Below, one piece after another: positions 44,801 to 55,660 of a stretch of DNA of 64,000 bases. The stretch spans positions 249,111,236-249,175,235 of the forward strand of contig NC_085139.1 of the NCBI RefSeq assembly GCF_024139115.2. Direction: 5' to 3'. The position numbers and the translations under genes were made by a program. Source of the stretch: Armigeres subalbatus. Lineage: Eukaryota; Arthropoda; Insecta; Diptera; Culicidae. Under the pieces are notes generated by a model that made no database searches, was not told the origin of the DNA, and saw nothing but the letters and a program-made list of their open reading frames with translations. Within the stretch, counting starts at the first letter, position 1, and the number at the start of each line of letters is the position of its first letter.

Positions 44801-44930
44801 GATGCGCTATTGAAAGTCGCTTAATCCGAATTTCAATTCAAAAAGAAAACCATAAAACAAGATTTAAGATGTAGCATGTTCAAAAGAATATCTCACCATT
44901 TGTATAGTTATATAGAACAGTAACATTTTA
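41891..44930. other. Low-copy region, no gene recognised
   Basis: 3 kb of mixed composition with GC-richer islands at 42380-42560, 43500-43720 and 43970-44290. Frames up to 127 codons occur on both strands but show no domain, and those near 44255-44640 contain (GTC)n/(TCTC)n runs. The composition suits host gene flanks or introns. I cannot define an exon. Confidence 0.4.
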
Positions 44931-45127
44931 AATCAAAGATTATGAGGATAGATGCATCCGTTACAGCATCTGTGCGGGCTGAGATTGAAGTTAACAAACC
45001 TTGCTTTCGCTGTAACGTTTTGTATAAAATCGTTGGCGTACGTACCTGTAACAAAAGAGATATATACAATTATTAAAAATAATGATGAAATGCATTCTAA
45101 AATTGTTCTGTTAATGTGAATTATGAT

Positions 45128-45410
45128 CTTGAGCTTGATTACCGTACAATTCGAAGTTGCTTCTCCGTGATTGACTAGAACAATTGTAACAGCACAGGGA
45201 ACCAATGGATGGAGAGTGGGAGTTGCTTTCCAACCTCAATGCGCACAGTCCGAGAGCTCTAAACTTTACAATGGTCAATTACGGTGCCGACCACGTCCTT
45301 ACGATCATCGGGGATGGAGAGGAAATTATGATACAATCACTTGCCCACTGCAAGTCGAGTATACATCTGCACTTGCCACGAGTCCATGTGGATTTTTTTT
45401 AATTTGAGGA
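45128..45410 (-). mobile_element. Fragment sharing the LINE/SINE 3' tail
   Basis: Minus-strand fragment whose text is intermediate between the tRNA-headed SINE tail (CACTTGCCCACTGCAAG, CACTTGCCACGAGTCC) and the tail of the retroposon at 27602-28456 (CTCCGTGATTGACT, GTGCCGACCACGTCCTTACG). It ends on the low-coordinate side with GAGCTTGATT, like the SINE. No tRNA-like head is seen. Confidence 0.65.
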
Positions 45411-45459
45411 TTAGGTTCTATGGCAGTGATGCTTAGCACTTAGAGCGTTTTTTCCTTTA

Positions 45460-45556
45460 ATTTGCTTCTCACACAACAAAAATGAACTTTTATCATACAA
45501 GCTAGTATTTGGACAAAAGCTTTTAAATTAAAGGCTTATTTTTATTATGTGAGAAG
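45460..45556. mobile_element. Very short palindromic MITE
   Basis: TTGCTTCTCACACAACAAAA at 45461 is mirrored by TTATTATGTGAGAAGCAA ending near 45558. The inner arms also pair (TTTTA/TAAAA). Under 100 bases and almost entirely hairpin. Confidence 0.6.
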
Positions 45557-45641
45557 CAATTTTTTTCAATGGGTATTCAGGTGGAGCTACCTGGTAGCTT
45601 AGTTTGGCATGGCTGAACCTGTCCCTACGTTTCCTCTACTA

Positions 45642-45841
45642 CACACTTACAATTCGAAATTTTACGATTTCATCGGTAATCGAGTCATCGGTAATCGTTA
45701 CCAAGATCTCGATAGATAAAAAGTTAACTTTGCCTAATTTTGGTAAAATTATGACGAAATTTCGGTAAAAAAATACCGAGATCTCGGCTGTTCGAATCTC
45801 TGCGAAAATTTTGTTGAGGTCGGCAAAATAATTTAAGTGTG
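45642..45841. mobile_element. MITE with CACACTTA ends and TA TSD
   Basis: CACACTTA at 45642-45649 and TAAGTGTG at 45834-45841 are perfect inverse ends, with TA on both sides (45640-45641, 45842-45843). The 200-base interior has repeated inverted phrases (CGGTAATCG, GAGATCTCGG) and no coding capacity. TA duplication fits the Tc1/mariner-type group. Confidence 0.75.
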
Positions 45842-45843
45842 TA

Positions 45844-46667
45844 GGACACACACACCGACAATGAACTAGCCTATGATGGCCACTAATACATCGTGTGCAG
45901 TAGTAGGATCTTGTTGCGAAGTAGTTTTTTTTTAATTTGTGGTTCCCCATTAAACCAATTCCCATCAAACAAAAGATGCTCAGAAAGATCGTTTTAAAAT
46001 TTTATTAGGTCAATACCAATTTCTCAAAACGACCCATCCGCTTCTGCAGGCAAAAATTCAAACGTCGCTCGGACGAATCCAACAGCAGTTCCACGCAGAC
46101 CAACACCATCAACAGGTAACAGAAGCATTCTAATACGCATTGATGACTCTGGTACGCGTGGAAATGCTATCAGATTCATGGAATCAACGTTCGCATCCCC
46201 GCCTATAAAAACTGAGTCGCTTATATTAAGTTAATCATCATTCACAAGAGTCAGTTTTGTGATTAGTTGGTGATGAATTAGAAAACTAATTTTGCACAAC
46301 CAGACGGATTAGAATAGTTGTCATGGTTATTGACAAAAAAGTTCGTCATGTCACCTTTGAATTTTGTCGCGACAAAAATTGTTGTCGTTGTCAGCAAAAT
46401 GTTGTCATTATGAATTGATGACAAAATGTGGGGAAACCACTGAAATGGTGTGGTTTCTGGGTTTTACAGCAGTTGAAGTCGAGCTCATTATAAAAACGGC
46501 TAATATGTACGGCATAATAATAATGTGTCGAATTTTGGTGATTTTAGTCCAGCTCCTCCTGTTTAACCAAAATGCGTCATTTAATTACATATCTAAAATG
46601 TATGTTTAAAAATAGAAAGTTTAGTTTAAACTGAACATAGCATGAACAAGCCCGCATGAGCGTTTCA
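45844..46667. other. Low-copy spacer with 'ttgtc/gacaa' repeats
   Basis: Between 46318 and 46410 the motif TTGTC/GACAA recurs (for example GTCGCGACAAAAATTGTTGTC). Related phrases appear at 48340-48500, so the two may be halves of an old element. Otherwise nothing recognised. Confidence 0.4.
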
Positions 46668-46820
46668 TGACCGTACACTTATTACGTAAGCACTTATGGA
46701 AGGAGTACTATCATTTTCTTACTCTCCATATAAATAAAAAATAATGTGTAAGAAAAAAAATTTACATTGGAGGGGTTTCGAAAAACACAGAAAAATGCAC
46801 AGTAATAAGTGTACGGCCCC
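46668..46820. mobile_element. MITE related to 8306-8466
   Basis: The ends CCGTACACTTATTACGTAAG and GTAATAAGTGTACGGCCCC are inverted, and the interior shares 'cttatgg', 'ttttctta' and 'catataaat' with the copy at 8306. More diverged, with no TSD left. Confidence 0.65.
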
Positions 46821-47638
46821 ACAACAGCGCGTGGCTAGCGATTAAAATTTAATACTCTGCATAAGTTAACGTGCAGTAATTCCAATCAATCAAAATGTAT
46901 CGAATGTTCCTTAATTGTCCCTAATGTAAGATATACGCATAAATAAAATTCCGTATTTCTCTTATACATAAAATATTGCAGTCAAATAACCGTCTATTAT
47001 ATATGTTTTTACATATTATGAATCTGCATGAAAAACTGAGCCTAACCCCAATTTTTCAGAATTTTTGGAGCCGCAGAACTATTTTTAATTTGCATTTTAA
47101 ATTTATATGGGACTAAAAATTTGTTCTTATGCTGCATGGGCCAACTGTCATTGTATGAATGTTAGTGTCATTCTATCGATTGAAATGGCTTATTGTTTGC
47201 TGTATATAAATGTAAATAAAAGGTTTACAAACAAAATAAAAATATGTTGGAGATAAGCAAAGCATGCTCTTTATGTTAAACTATAAAAAACCTCATATTT
47301 TTCTTTGCTAAACAACCCAATTGCTACAAACGGTGTACCGGTTAAAATCCATTGAAGTCGATATTTACGCGGACGGTTGATTGTACTGCGTAAGTCAAAA
47401 CCGGGTAAATTACAAAACCGCGTAAAATGACTTTATCAAAAATCGCTGTTTCGTATGCTCCGATTTTTTTTTCAAAACCACGTGAACAAAATCGGTTAAA
47501 AAACAGTATCAATACAAAACCCGCTTGAAAAGTACGAAAACTCCATAAACCGCGTGAAAAGCGAGCAAACTTGCGTTGCGTTAAATGGTTCAGTTATTCT
47601 ACACTGGGGGATCTTTCTCTGTGCAAGAGACACTTGTT
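46821..47638. other. AT-rich spacer with 'accgcgtaaaa' phrases
   Basis: At 47330-47580 short phrases of the type 'aaccgcgtaaaa' recur four to five times in degenerate form. No gene. Confidence 0.4.
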
Positions 47639-48070
47639 TTTGCCTTTCTCGTACAACTAAGTTGTACCGAAAGGCTATCATTTCACTCCGAAAACAAACT
47701 TTTGATAGAAGCCCCTGAGACCCATAGTATTATATACCAATCGACTCAGCTCGACGAGCTGAGCACATGTCTGTCTTTCCGTGTGTATGTATGTGTGTAT
47801 GTGTGTGTGTGTGTATGTGTGGTGTGCACAAAAGCTATACAAAACATTAGACAACTTTTCGTATAGTAATCCTTAATTGATTTTCTCGCCACAGGTTTCA
47901 TTCGACAGGGGACAAAGCCTTGTTGATCACTATTGAATTTTATAACGATCGGTCGTTGCGTTTGAAAGTTATGAAAAAATGGTACATCGGACCATATATA
48001 CTCCATATAAGGTTGGTGTCTCAACTAAATGCGAGAAAGGCACCACCAACGCTAGGTGGATTAATCTGGG
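47639..48070. mobile_element. Element with TTTGCCTTTCTCGT ends and (GT)n
   Basis: Starts TTTGCCTTTCTCGTACAACT, continues with a small internal hairpin (ACAACTAAGTTGT) and a block shared with 52262-52440 (CCATAGT..TATATACC, GACTCAGCTCGACGA). A (GT)n run follows at 47783-47820, and it ends near GCGAGAAAGGCACCACC, the inverse of its start. No protein is encoded. Confidence 0.55.
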
Positions 48071-48866
48071 TTTTTTGTTTATGTATTATTATGTACGTAA
48101 CAACGCAAAAATTGAATAAAATGTCTTATTTCTAGACAGAAAATCTGTCAAGAGAACAAAGAAATTATTAATTAAAAAGTGCTCTTTTCAGAATAATATT
48201 TCAAATTTGTCCGCTGCTATTGCTCCTCCACGCAGATGGACAACCAGAAGATGCGAAATAACTTACTTTCGGGACCAATGTTGTGTCGTGCACAGAGCCT
48301 AAAGTGTATGCGTTGTCACACTTTTGTCGCAGATGTGTGCTCTAACAAGACATACAACAAAAGCAAATTGTCGCGGTTGGAAAAAGTTGTCACCTGGTCG
48401 TGGGGATCCAGTCGTGCGACGGAAAACTGGAAGTTGACAAGTTTTTTTTACTGACAATGTTTTTATGTACCTTGTCAGGTGTCACTGACAAACGCGACAA
48501 TCAAAATCCGTACAGCTATTTTTTAACTAAATATTTAAGTTGAAGCAGTCTGATTGACTAAACTACCACTGTAAATAGTTCAATACGCACCTTGAGAAGC
48601 GATCCCTTCGATTTGTATTCCGCTTATCTTATGTGATGATTCGCAATTAGCAATTAAAACACAGTTACTTTAGGTGCAATTATGCTCTATCCGAAAACAA
48701 AATGGCGACAAAACTCCGTGTTTGGTGGGTGGCGATTTGTATTTGATTTTTGTTGTTTTAATTTCAAAGCCTTTTTTCCATTTATATGCCCTAAAAGCTT
48801 ACTGCCAAGTATCTGAACAGGATAAAATAAATTATTTCTACATTAATTATCTTCAATCCCCTTTAA
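48071..48866. other. Low-copy spacer
   Basis: Contains the second cluster of TTGTC/GACAA motifs (48340-48500) but no gene or clear mobile element. Confidence 0.4.
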
Positions 48867-48867
48867 T

Positions 48868-49960
48868 TTATTGATATCTCATGAGGTGGACGGATTTCGG
48901 TGCTGTACGGATTTCGGTCCCGCACAGTACACCTTCATTTTCACCGTTCAACAAATCTTCGAAGTGCTCCTTCCACCTGGCTGCCACCATAGTCTTGTCT
49001 GTCAGCAAATTCCCCTCTCGGTCATTGTACATGGCGGGCACTGGCGCAGTCTTATGCCGTGCGCCATTGACAGTTGCGTAAAACCTCCGCATATCGTTTC
49101 TATCCATGTTCTCCTGCGCTTCAGCTATCACACTCTCTTCGTGTTGCCTTTTTTCTGCGGTGGATTCGTTTCTCTTCTGCCCCTGTTGGAACTAGTACGA
49201 CCCATACTAGCATTCGACTCCTAGCAACATTTTTTCTCGTCCGTCACTCGCTGGCAGTCCTCATCAAACTTCGTTGGCGTCGTTATGCAGTGCCTAACAC
49301 TTCCTGCGCTGTTGTAGTCACAGCTTCGTGGAAAATATCCCAAAATCTGTTGATGTCGCCAAATCCGGTGGCATCTCCTATCCGCTCGTCCAGCTTCTGG
49401 TGGTACTGTCCAGCAACTGTTGGAGTGATGGATATTGACACGCATCGTTCTGTTGTTGCGTGAATTCGTGACGCTGGAAAGCCGCGCTCAAATTTTTGCA
49501 ACTACAAGATAGTGATCCGAGTTGATGTTCGGACCTCTGAAGGACCTTACATCTGTAACATCCAAGAAATCTTTTTTTTTTTCAGAATCGTTGTGCTTTA
49601 TTCGTTGCCGGGTCTGTTGCCGTTGAATCCATCTGTGTGCTTTACTTTAGCCTTTCTTGATTACTGTAGAAACTTCGGTAGGCTACCTAACCAAGGTTGC
49701 GCTACCTATATCTTGTTGAAGGGCTCGGGCGATGGTCAGCCGTCCATAACATGGGGAACAGACGCGGTTGTGAGCCGCTCCTAACACGGACGCTCGATCA
49801 CATTTGCACCTCCGGAGAGGAGCAAATTCCCCTTCCCTGTCAGCCATAGACCATAGTTCCCACCGGGGTTGGTTACCCGATCTTCCCTAAAGTTGCTCGT
49901 ATGCCGGCAAGCGCCACGAGGAGGTAGGGATAGGAGTTGCTGGGTAAGGGGCTATGGACC
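48868..49960 (-). mobile_element. Internally deleted RTE-type retrotransposon relic
   Basis: Minus strand. 49501-49571 encodes the end of the endonuclease (DVTDVRSFRGPNINSDHYLV, catalytic Asp-His) and then a stop. 48868-49500 carries the EN-RT linker in changing frames, ending in a block (NDREGNLLTDKT, RWKEHFEDLLNGEN) that parallels the RTE copy at 23.8-27.1 kb but is a different lineage. Upstream, beyond a T run at 49570-49580, a minus-strand ATG at 49632 opens a frame of about 16 codons preceded by a GC-rich leader to about 49960. I infer leader and N-terminus joined to the late EN by deletion. RT is absent. Confidence 0.65.
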
Positions 49961-50143
49961 GCAAAATGGGGTCTAATTCATTCCTTCAGGTACGCGAAGT
50001 ACCAATGGTACGCTTTACCCAGCATTTGCCGTGCCAATTTTCTTACAAAAATTGCGAAGAATTTCCCATTGACTCGAATTCTGGACAGTCTTCTTCTTCT
50101 ATAGATCTACATTCTAACTGGAACTTGGCCTGCTTTTCAACAG

Positions 50144-50240
50144 GGTGTCGCAGTTAATAACTGTGGAAGTGCTTAATGAACACTAAGCTGCGAGGCGGCT
50201 CTGTCCCAGTGTGGGAATGTAATGCCAATAAGAAGAAGAA
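50144..50240 (+). mobile_element. Feilai-like SINE, 3' fragment
   Basis: The last ~95 bases of the SINE: CGCAGTTAATAACTGTGGAA through GGAATGTAATGCCAATAAG and a (GAA)n tail. The tRNA-like head is absent. It abuts a degenerate 23-bp array at 50241. Confidence 0.85.
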
Positions 50241-50890
50241 GGAAATCCTGGGCAGGAAATGTATTCGAATACTAAGAATTTGAACAGGGCTCTACCTTAA
50301 TTCTGAACAGGCTTCTCCTCGAAACCAGGACGGGATCCTGCACGAATTTACAACAGGATTTTGCTTGAACTTAAGGCAGTGTTGTGCTTGAATCTTGAAC
50401 GGGATTCGTAATATGCTTGAATTCTTGACAGGATTATGCTCGAACCCGAATCCGAAATCGAATATCAAAAGGATTTTGCTTGAATCCTGGGTAGGATGCT
50501 GCTCAAATTCTGTTACAGGGCAAGATTCTGCTTGAAACCTAGAAGGGATTCAGTTCGAACCTTTGGACAGGATTCTATTCGCATACTGAATAGGATACTA
50601 CTCAAATCCTTTACGTGAACCATGGAATGTTTTCTATTCAAATCCTGGATAGGATTCCGATCAACTCCTGGACATGATTTTGCTGAAATATTGGACAAGA
50701 TTCTGCTTGAATTCTGGACAAAATTTACTCGAATCCTGGTCAGGTTTCTGCGCGAACCCGGAAAAGGATTGTGCTCAAACTCCAAGCGGGATTTGGCTCA
50801 TATCTTGAACAGGATTCTGCTCGAATCCTAAACAAGATATTTTTCGATGCCTGGAAAAATTCTGTCCAAAACCTGCAAAAAGGAATTATT
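50241..50890. repeat. Degenerate 23-bp array (GAATCCTG..CAGGATTC dyad), outlier
   Basis: Diverged units of 'cgaatcctgaacaggattctg' type, the same family as the large blocks at 55.7-62.6 kb. High divergence suggests an old remnant. Confidence 0.75.
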
Positions 50891-51330
50891 ATCTATGCCA
50901 ATCTTTCCTTAATCCTTATGCTGATTTAGGACTAAACACTGTTCATTAATCTAAAACAGTTCTCCAGTACAGCGTGATAGCACCAGTACCATGTGATAGA
51001 ATCAAGATGTTAGCAACAAATGACCAGAGATTGTTGAGTTGTCTGCCTGGAATTAAATATAATTGCCCACACTCGACTACAGTCGTCAAAGGCTCCAGAC
51101 AAAACTTGGTATCGCTTTCAAAAGCATCTTCTTTGGGAATGCATGAGCTGCAACGAAATGCTATTGGCTCCTACTTGCCGGAGATTTCCAGGATGGTCTC
51201 AGAAACCTTTGCTCACAGGCTACCCTGAGAATCTAAATGATTCTTGAGCTTGACCGACTCAAATCAGGAACAGGATTCTGCTCCAATCCTGGATAGGCTG
51301 CCACCCAGTTTTGGAATTTTTACCCATGAA
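50891..51330. other. Low-copy spacer
   Basis: Nothing recognised. One 23-bp-like unit occurs near 51265-51290. Confidence 0.4.
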
Positions 51331-52165
51331 AGGAAAAGTCGAAATTCTAATTTTTGTTTTGATGCCGAATGACTTAAAAATGCATGAAACGTCGAGATCT
51401 GATGTAATTAAAAATAAAAATAAAAATATCCCCCTATGCAAAATTTGAGCTAAATCGGACATGATTTAGAGGTGCTCAAAATTAATCAAAAAAACTTTTT
51501 TTCTCACAAGGGGTAATTTTTTTTAGTGTTTTTCGATGCCAAAGGACTCAAAATGCTAAAAATGAGAATTATTTTTTTGAAAAAAAAACGACTGTTTTGA
51601 AACTTCGAAAAATTTCTTCGATTTTTCATCGAATTTAAAAACCGGACGTTACGCAAACATTTCCTAAGCCCTCAAATATGCCCCTATGCAAAATTTGAGC
51701 TACATCGAACATGATTTCAGGGTGCTCAAAATCTTGCTAACAAAATTTTGAATTTTATGTAACTTGATCTTTACACGTTGTGTTTTGAATTCATGCGGTA
51801 CCACGTAATAATAACCGCGTAAAAATAAACCTCAGTGTAATAAATATTGCCTAGCAATCTGATAATTTTCTCCGTAAATCTGATCTCAAAAGTTTTCAAA
51901 GTTACAAAAAATTCAAAACATTGATATTTAAATTCGATGAAAAATTGTTTTCACCTGAAGATTTTTTCTCAAAGCCGATTATTTTTCAAAAAAAAAAAAA
52001 AATCTCAAGGTTTCATGCATTTTGAGTCCTTTGGCATAAAAAAAAAACAAAAACATTATTTCCCCCATGTGAGATTTTTTTTTGATTAATTTTGAGCACC
52101 CCTAAATCATGTCCGATTTAGATCTTATTTTGCATCCATAGGGGAATATTTTTGGCTACGAAAAC
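51331..52165. repeat. Long imperfect inverted repeat, AT-rich
   Basis: The stretch 51425-51515 (CCCCTATGCAAAATTTGAGC, CGGACATGATTTAG, GTGCTCAAAATTAATCAAAA) is mirrored at 52062-52150 (TTGATTAATTTTGAGCACCC, CTAAATCATGTCCG, GCATCCATAGGGG). A third, direct partial copy is at 51676-51740. The arms are about 90 bases with a 550-base spacer. Probably a fold-back element, with no coding capacity. Confidence 0.7.
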
Positions 52166-52261
52166 GTTTGCGTATCGTCCGGTGTTAAAATTCGATGAAA
52201 AAATTTTTCATCATCTGGAAAAATTTCTCCCAAAAATGTTCCAAGAGAAAAAACCGTTTTT

Positions 52262-52680
52262 TTTCAATTTTTGCCTTTCTCGTATACAAAGTATACGTAA
52301 AGGCTATATGTTCGCTCCAAAAACAAACTTTTTATAGGAGGCTCGGAGACCCATAGTGTTATATACCGATCGACTCAGCTCGACGAATCGAGGTGATGTC
52401 TGTGGGTGTGTATGTGTGTGTGTATGTGTGTGTGTGTGTGTATGTGCCCAAAAGTTCGCAAAAAGTCTAGCCCATTTTTCAGGCACTTACCCTTAACAGA
52501 TTTGCTTGCAACAACGCAACAATGCATTCAACGCAGAATCCTGTCCCATTATTTCCTATTGAAAATTTGCCGGTTCGGACTATGGGCTCAGAAGTTATGG
52601 TCAAAATACTTTTTTTTTTGGACAACAACGAGTGGAAAAGTCTAGCCCATTTTTCAGGCACTTACCCTTAACGCTGATTG
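52262..52680. mobile_element. Relative of 47639 element with (GT)n and a 37-base duplication
   Basis: Begins TTTTTGCCTTTCTCGTATAC and shares GACCCATAGTGTTATATACC and CGACTCAGCTCGACGA with 47639-47770, followed by a (GT)n run at 52406-52442. A segment beginning AAAAGTCTAGCCCATTTTTC occurs at 52462-52498 and again at 52636-52672. No coding function. Confidence 0.55.
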
Positions 52681-55030
52681 ATCAACTGTTCAAAACGACA
52701 TTTTTTTATGGATGGCTCCGTGAATCTGTACATAGTGGTGGTGCAGGCGTTGACAATTCTCGATTCACTGCTTTATATACAGTGTGTAGAAGTTCCATGG
52801 AGCTTGTGCTAAGCTTGCGTCCGGTTGTCGAACGGTTAGAATTGAGAGCGGTTCTGCAGTACAAAGGTTACTGGGAACAAGGAATAGCACAATAGTTGCA
52901 AACTTGCCTGATGGACGATTTTTAAAGATCCCCTCTCCGGAGTCAAGTACAGGGTCGTGGCTGTAGGTCTCTGACGGGATGGACTAGACTGTGTTAAGGG
53001 GATTGGGATATCCCATGATACTAGCGGAAAGTGGGCGTCCCTAGTCTAGGTGAAATGTTGAAGGGAGTTACTAAATTTGTTGAATGAGTTTAATATTTGC
53101 TTCGTGTGTTTAGATAGAAGAGAAGAATCCATGTTAATAATATTTCCACCAAATTTTCCTTTTATTCGATCTTTTTGGATTCGAGAGGAACCGTCAAGCC
53201 TTGACCTCTAGTGATTTATTAGTAAATAAGACTTCGAATTCCGACTACCCATCTAACTTTCTACGTTGTTACATAGTCCTATTCGAGAATAATCATAAAA
53301 TCAGTAAAATTGCATAGCGAAACTACGACACAGCCTTTGTAACAGGAATAAAAAAACTATTAGTAGACGACTTTCACTGTCTGAAAACCATGTTCACCTC
53401 TGCATCTCCACCAAGATGTACGGGAGGAGAACCCGCTTCAATCTTCGTTTGATATAGACTTACTCTGATAAGCTATACGGCTTGGATTCCTATAAAATAA
53501 TTTCACCAATAAACCCCGAATTCGCAACAAGATACAACACAATATCAATTAATCGGAACATGCCTTGTTTTCGACGGAAATTCAGACTTCTACCGTAGGT
53601 AGCAGAACATACACTTGGAACTCACATCGTTCCTACTATGCAAATCGAATACCGAAAATACAAAATAAAGGAAGATGATTAATGATAGATGCGCAAAATA
53701 GTAAATGAGCAGCAAAAAATGAGAAATGAAACAGAACTAGTGAGAACGAGACGAGCTGAAAGTCTGAAAGTCTCGCTAATAAAGACAAAAAAACTAGTGA
53801 GAAAGATAAAAAACTTACCAATGAGAAAAAATATTCCTCAAATTATTGTCGAAAATATTCAAATTTCAATAAAATAACTGAGTTATCAGATAAAACAACT
53901 GAAGAATGAAATAACGTAAAAACCAGAGTTCCCCTCATCGTCAAACGGGTGTCTCGGTTTTCAAATTAATCACCATAAAATATCCCACTCATAAAATCAA
54001 AAAACTTAATGAAGATGAGAAAATATGTTCATGATCGATTTAATCTCGCATCCATCTTGTTGGATTTATTGAAACAAAGTGCGCTCTACTCAAATTCATA
54101 TTCACAGTAGCTGCCTTTAATGGTCCTCTTTCACCAACAGTCATCCAGCTGTGCCTGCTTCGCTATCTAACGTCAATAGTGACAAAAGTGGCAACCACCT
54201 CAGTCAGTAGCTGCCAGCCAAGCCCAGCGTAACACGGCAGTATAAATTACACGTCAAGTGGTCAAGCGCTATTTAAATGAGCAGATAATTCACTCACCAT
54301 TTTATTTGCACACGCAAACGATTCGTCGGTTTTACTGCGCCCCTACAACTGTTATTGTCGTTGTTATTTTCATTACTTTTTTTTCTCGCTTCTCCACTAC
54401 TTATGCATTAGATGTCCTTCTTTCCTTCCCTCTGTGCGATCGATGGTACACTTTTCTTCGGTACACAATCCATTCACGGTCTGATTTTCTACTCTCATCC
54501 GACTCAGTCAACCGGCACCACAAATGAATTGAGCCCCTGCTCTGTTCAATTGCATGGAGCGGCCCGAATTCCCGATTAATCGCGTAATCGATTCTAAATT
54601 TATCACCCCCTTGGAAGGGTCAGGTCACCACTCACCGACATGTGATGTATTATCTCGACGAGTCGACTCCGACCGAACAAAACGACCGCCGTAAACCATT
54701 TCGAGAATAATTGACACCGCACGGTAGTGTTTACAAATGTTGATGGCAGCCATTCGATGGTAATGGTAATCGAGAGATTGTTTACGACGTGCTGCCACAG
54801 AAATGGGAGGGTTGTTTAGTCAGACGCACATCGCTCTCCGACAGGGTGACACGTAACGAGAAGCGCAGTTTAGTGTGGAAATGGTCGGATAATAGGTGCG
54901 GCAATGAATTTGGCAACGAGGTAAAAAATCAAAGTATTTATGGCAACACTTTCCCTTGTCAGCATGTTTATTTTGTAATACAAACCGAAATGTAAACATC
55001 AATACAATCGCTGTTGGCAGATCGACAGAA
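52681..55030. other. Low-copy region, no gene recognised
   Basis: AT-rich with GC-richer parts near 52940-53050 and 54120-54900. Short frames on both strands lack motifs. A short stretch at 53388-53420 (CACCTCTGCATCTCCACCA) recalls the 27602-28456 retroposon tail but is too small to call. Confidence 0.4.
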
Positions 55031-55033
55031 TAA

Positions 55034-55199
55034 GGGAAGATCCATTAATTACGTAACGCAAAAATAGGGAATTTTCAACCCCCCCTCCCCCCTATGTCAC
55101 ACTTTTTGTATGAAGCGTCTGAATTTTTTGTATGAGTTGTCACACTTCACTGGACCCCCCCTCCCCCCTCTAAGCGTTACGTAATTTGTGGACGTTCCC
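55034..55199. mobile_element. Harbinger-like MITE, TAA TSD
   Basis: The ends GGGAAGATCCATTAATTACG and CGTAATTTGTGGACGTTCCC are inverted. TAA lies at 55031-55033 and 55200-55202. The interior has CCCCCCTCCCCCC runs on both sides of a short centre. It shares the ATTACGTAAC end and G/C runs with 7044-7205. Confidence 0.8.
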
Positions 55200-55202
55200 T
55201 AA

Positions 55203-55660
55203 TGACTTTAAAAGTTATTGACTGTCAGGCTTGGGGAATCGAAACATCGTGTATCTGCTGATCTCTCATTTTAGCATTTTCAGATAAAACGTCACACAGT
55301 CAAGTAAGTGGACATGCAGTCAGATCAGAGTCGCACATCAACGGCAATGATTCAGCTGAGGCGGACGATCGCAGAATGATGGAAACAAAGCAGCATTGGT
55401 TTGACACAGATTGGAAATAGGGAGGGGAACAAAAATACAACGCAAAAATAGCAACATCAGTACCCCTCTCGTAGTAGCGCAGTCGGCTGGGCTCTGTGAG
55501 TTGGTTTCTGCTGTTGCACTGGAAACGAAGGCCTGAGTAATGAGATCTTTTTTTTTTGCGAATTGAATTCAAAACACGATCAGTGAAAGTCAAACAGTGG
55601 TTGTTTAGACGCGAAACACCAGCGTAACTTGATTGTAAAATTATGATAGGGTAACTAAAA
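55203..55660. other. Low-copy spacer
   Basis: No repeat or gene recognised. The 137-codon minus-strand frame across 55300-55713 shows no motif and its end runs into the 23-bp array. Confidence 0.4.

Noticed and set aside
53385..53425. Extra fragment of the LINE/SINE tail family
   Set aside because: Only about 20-30 bases of similarity (CACCTCTGCATCTCCACCA), insufficient to call.
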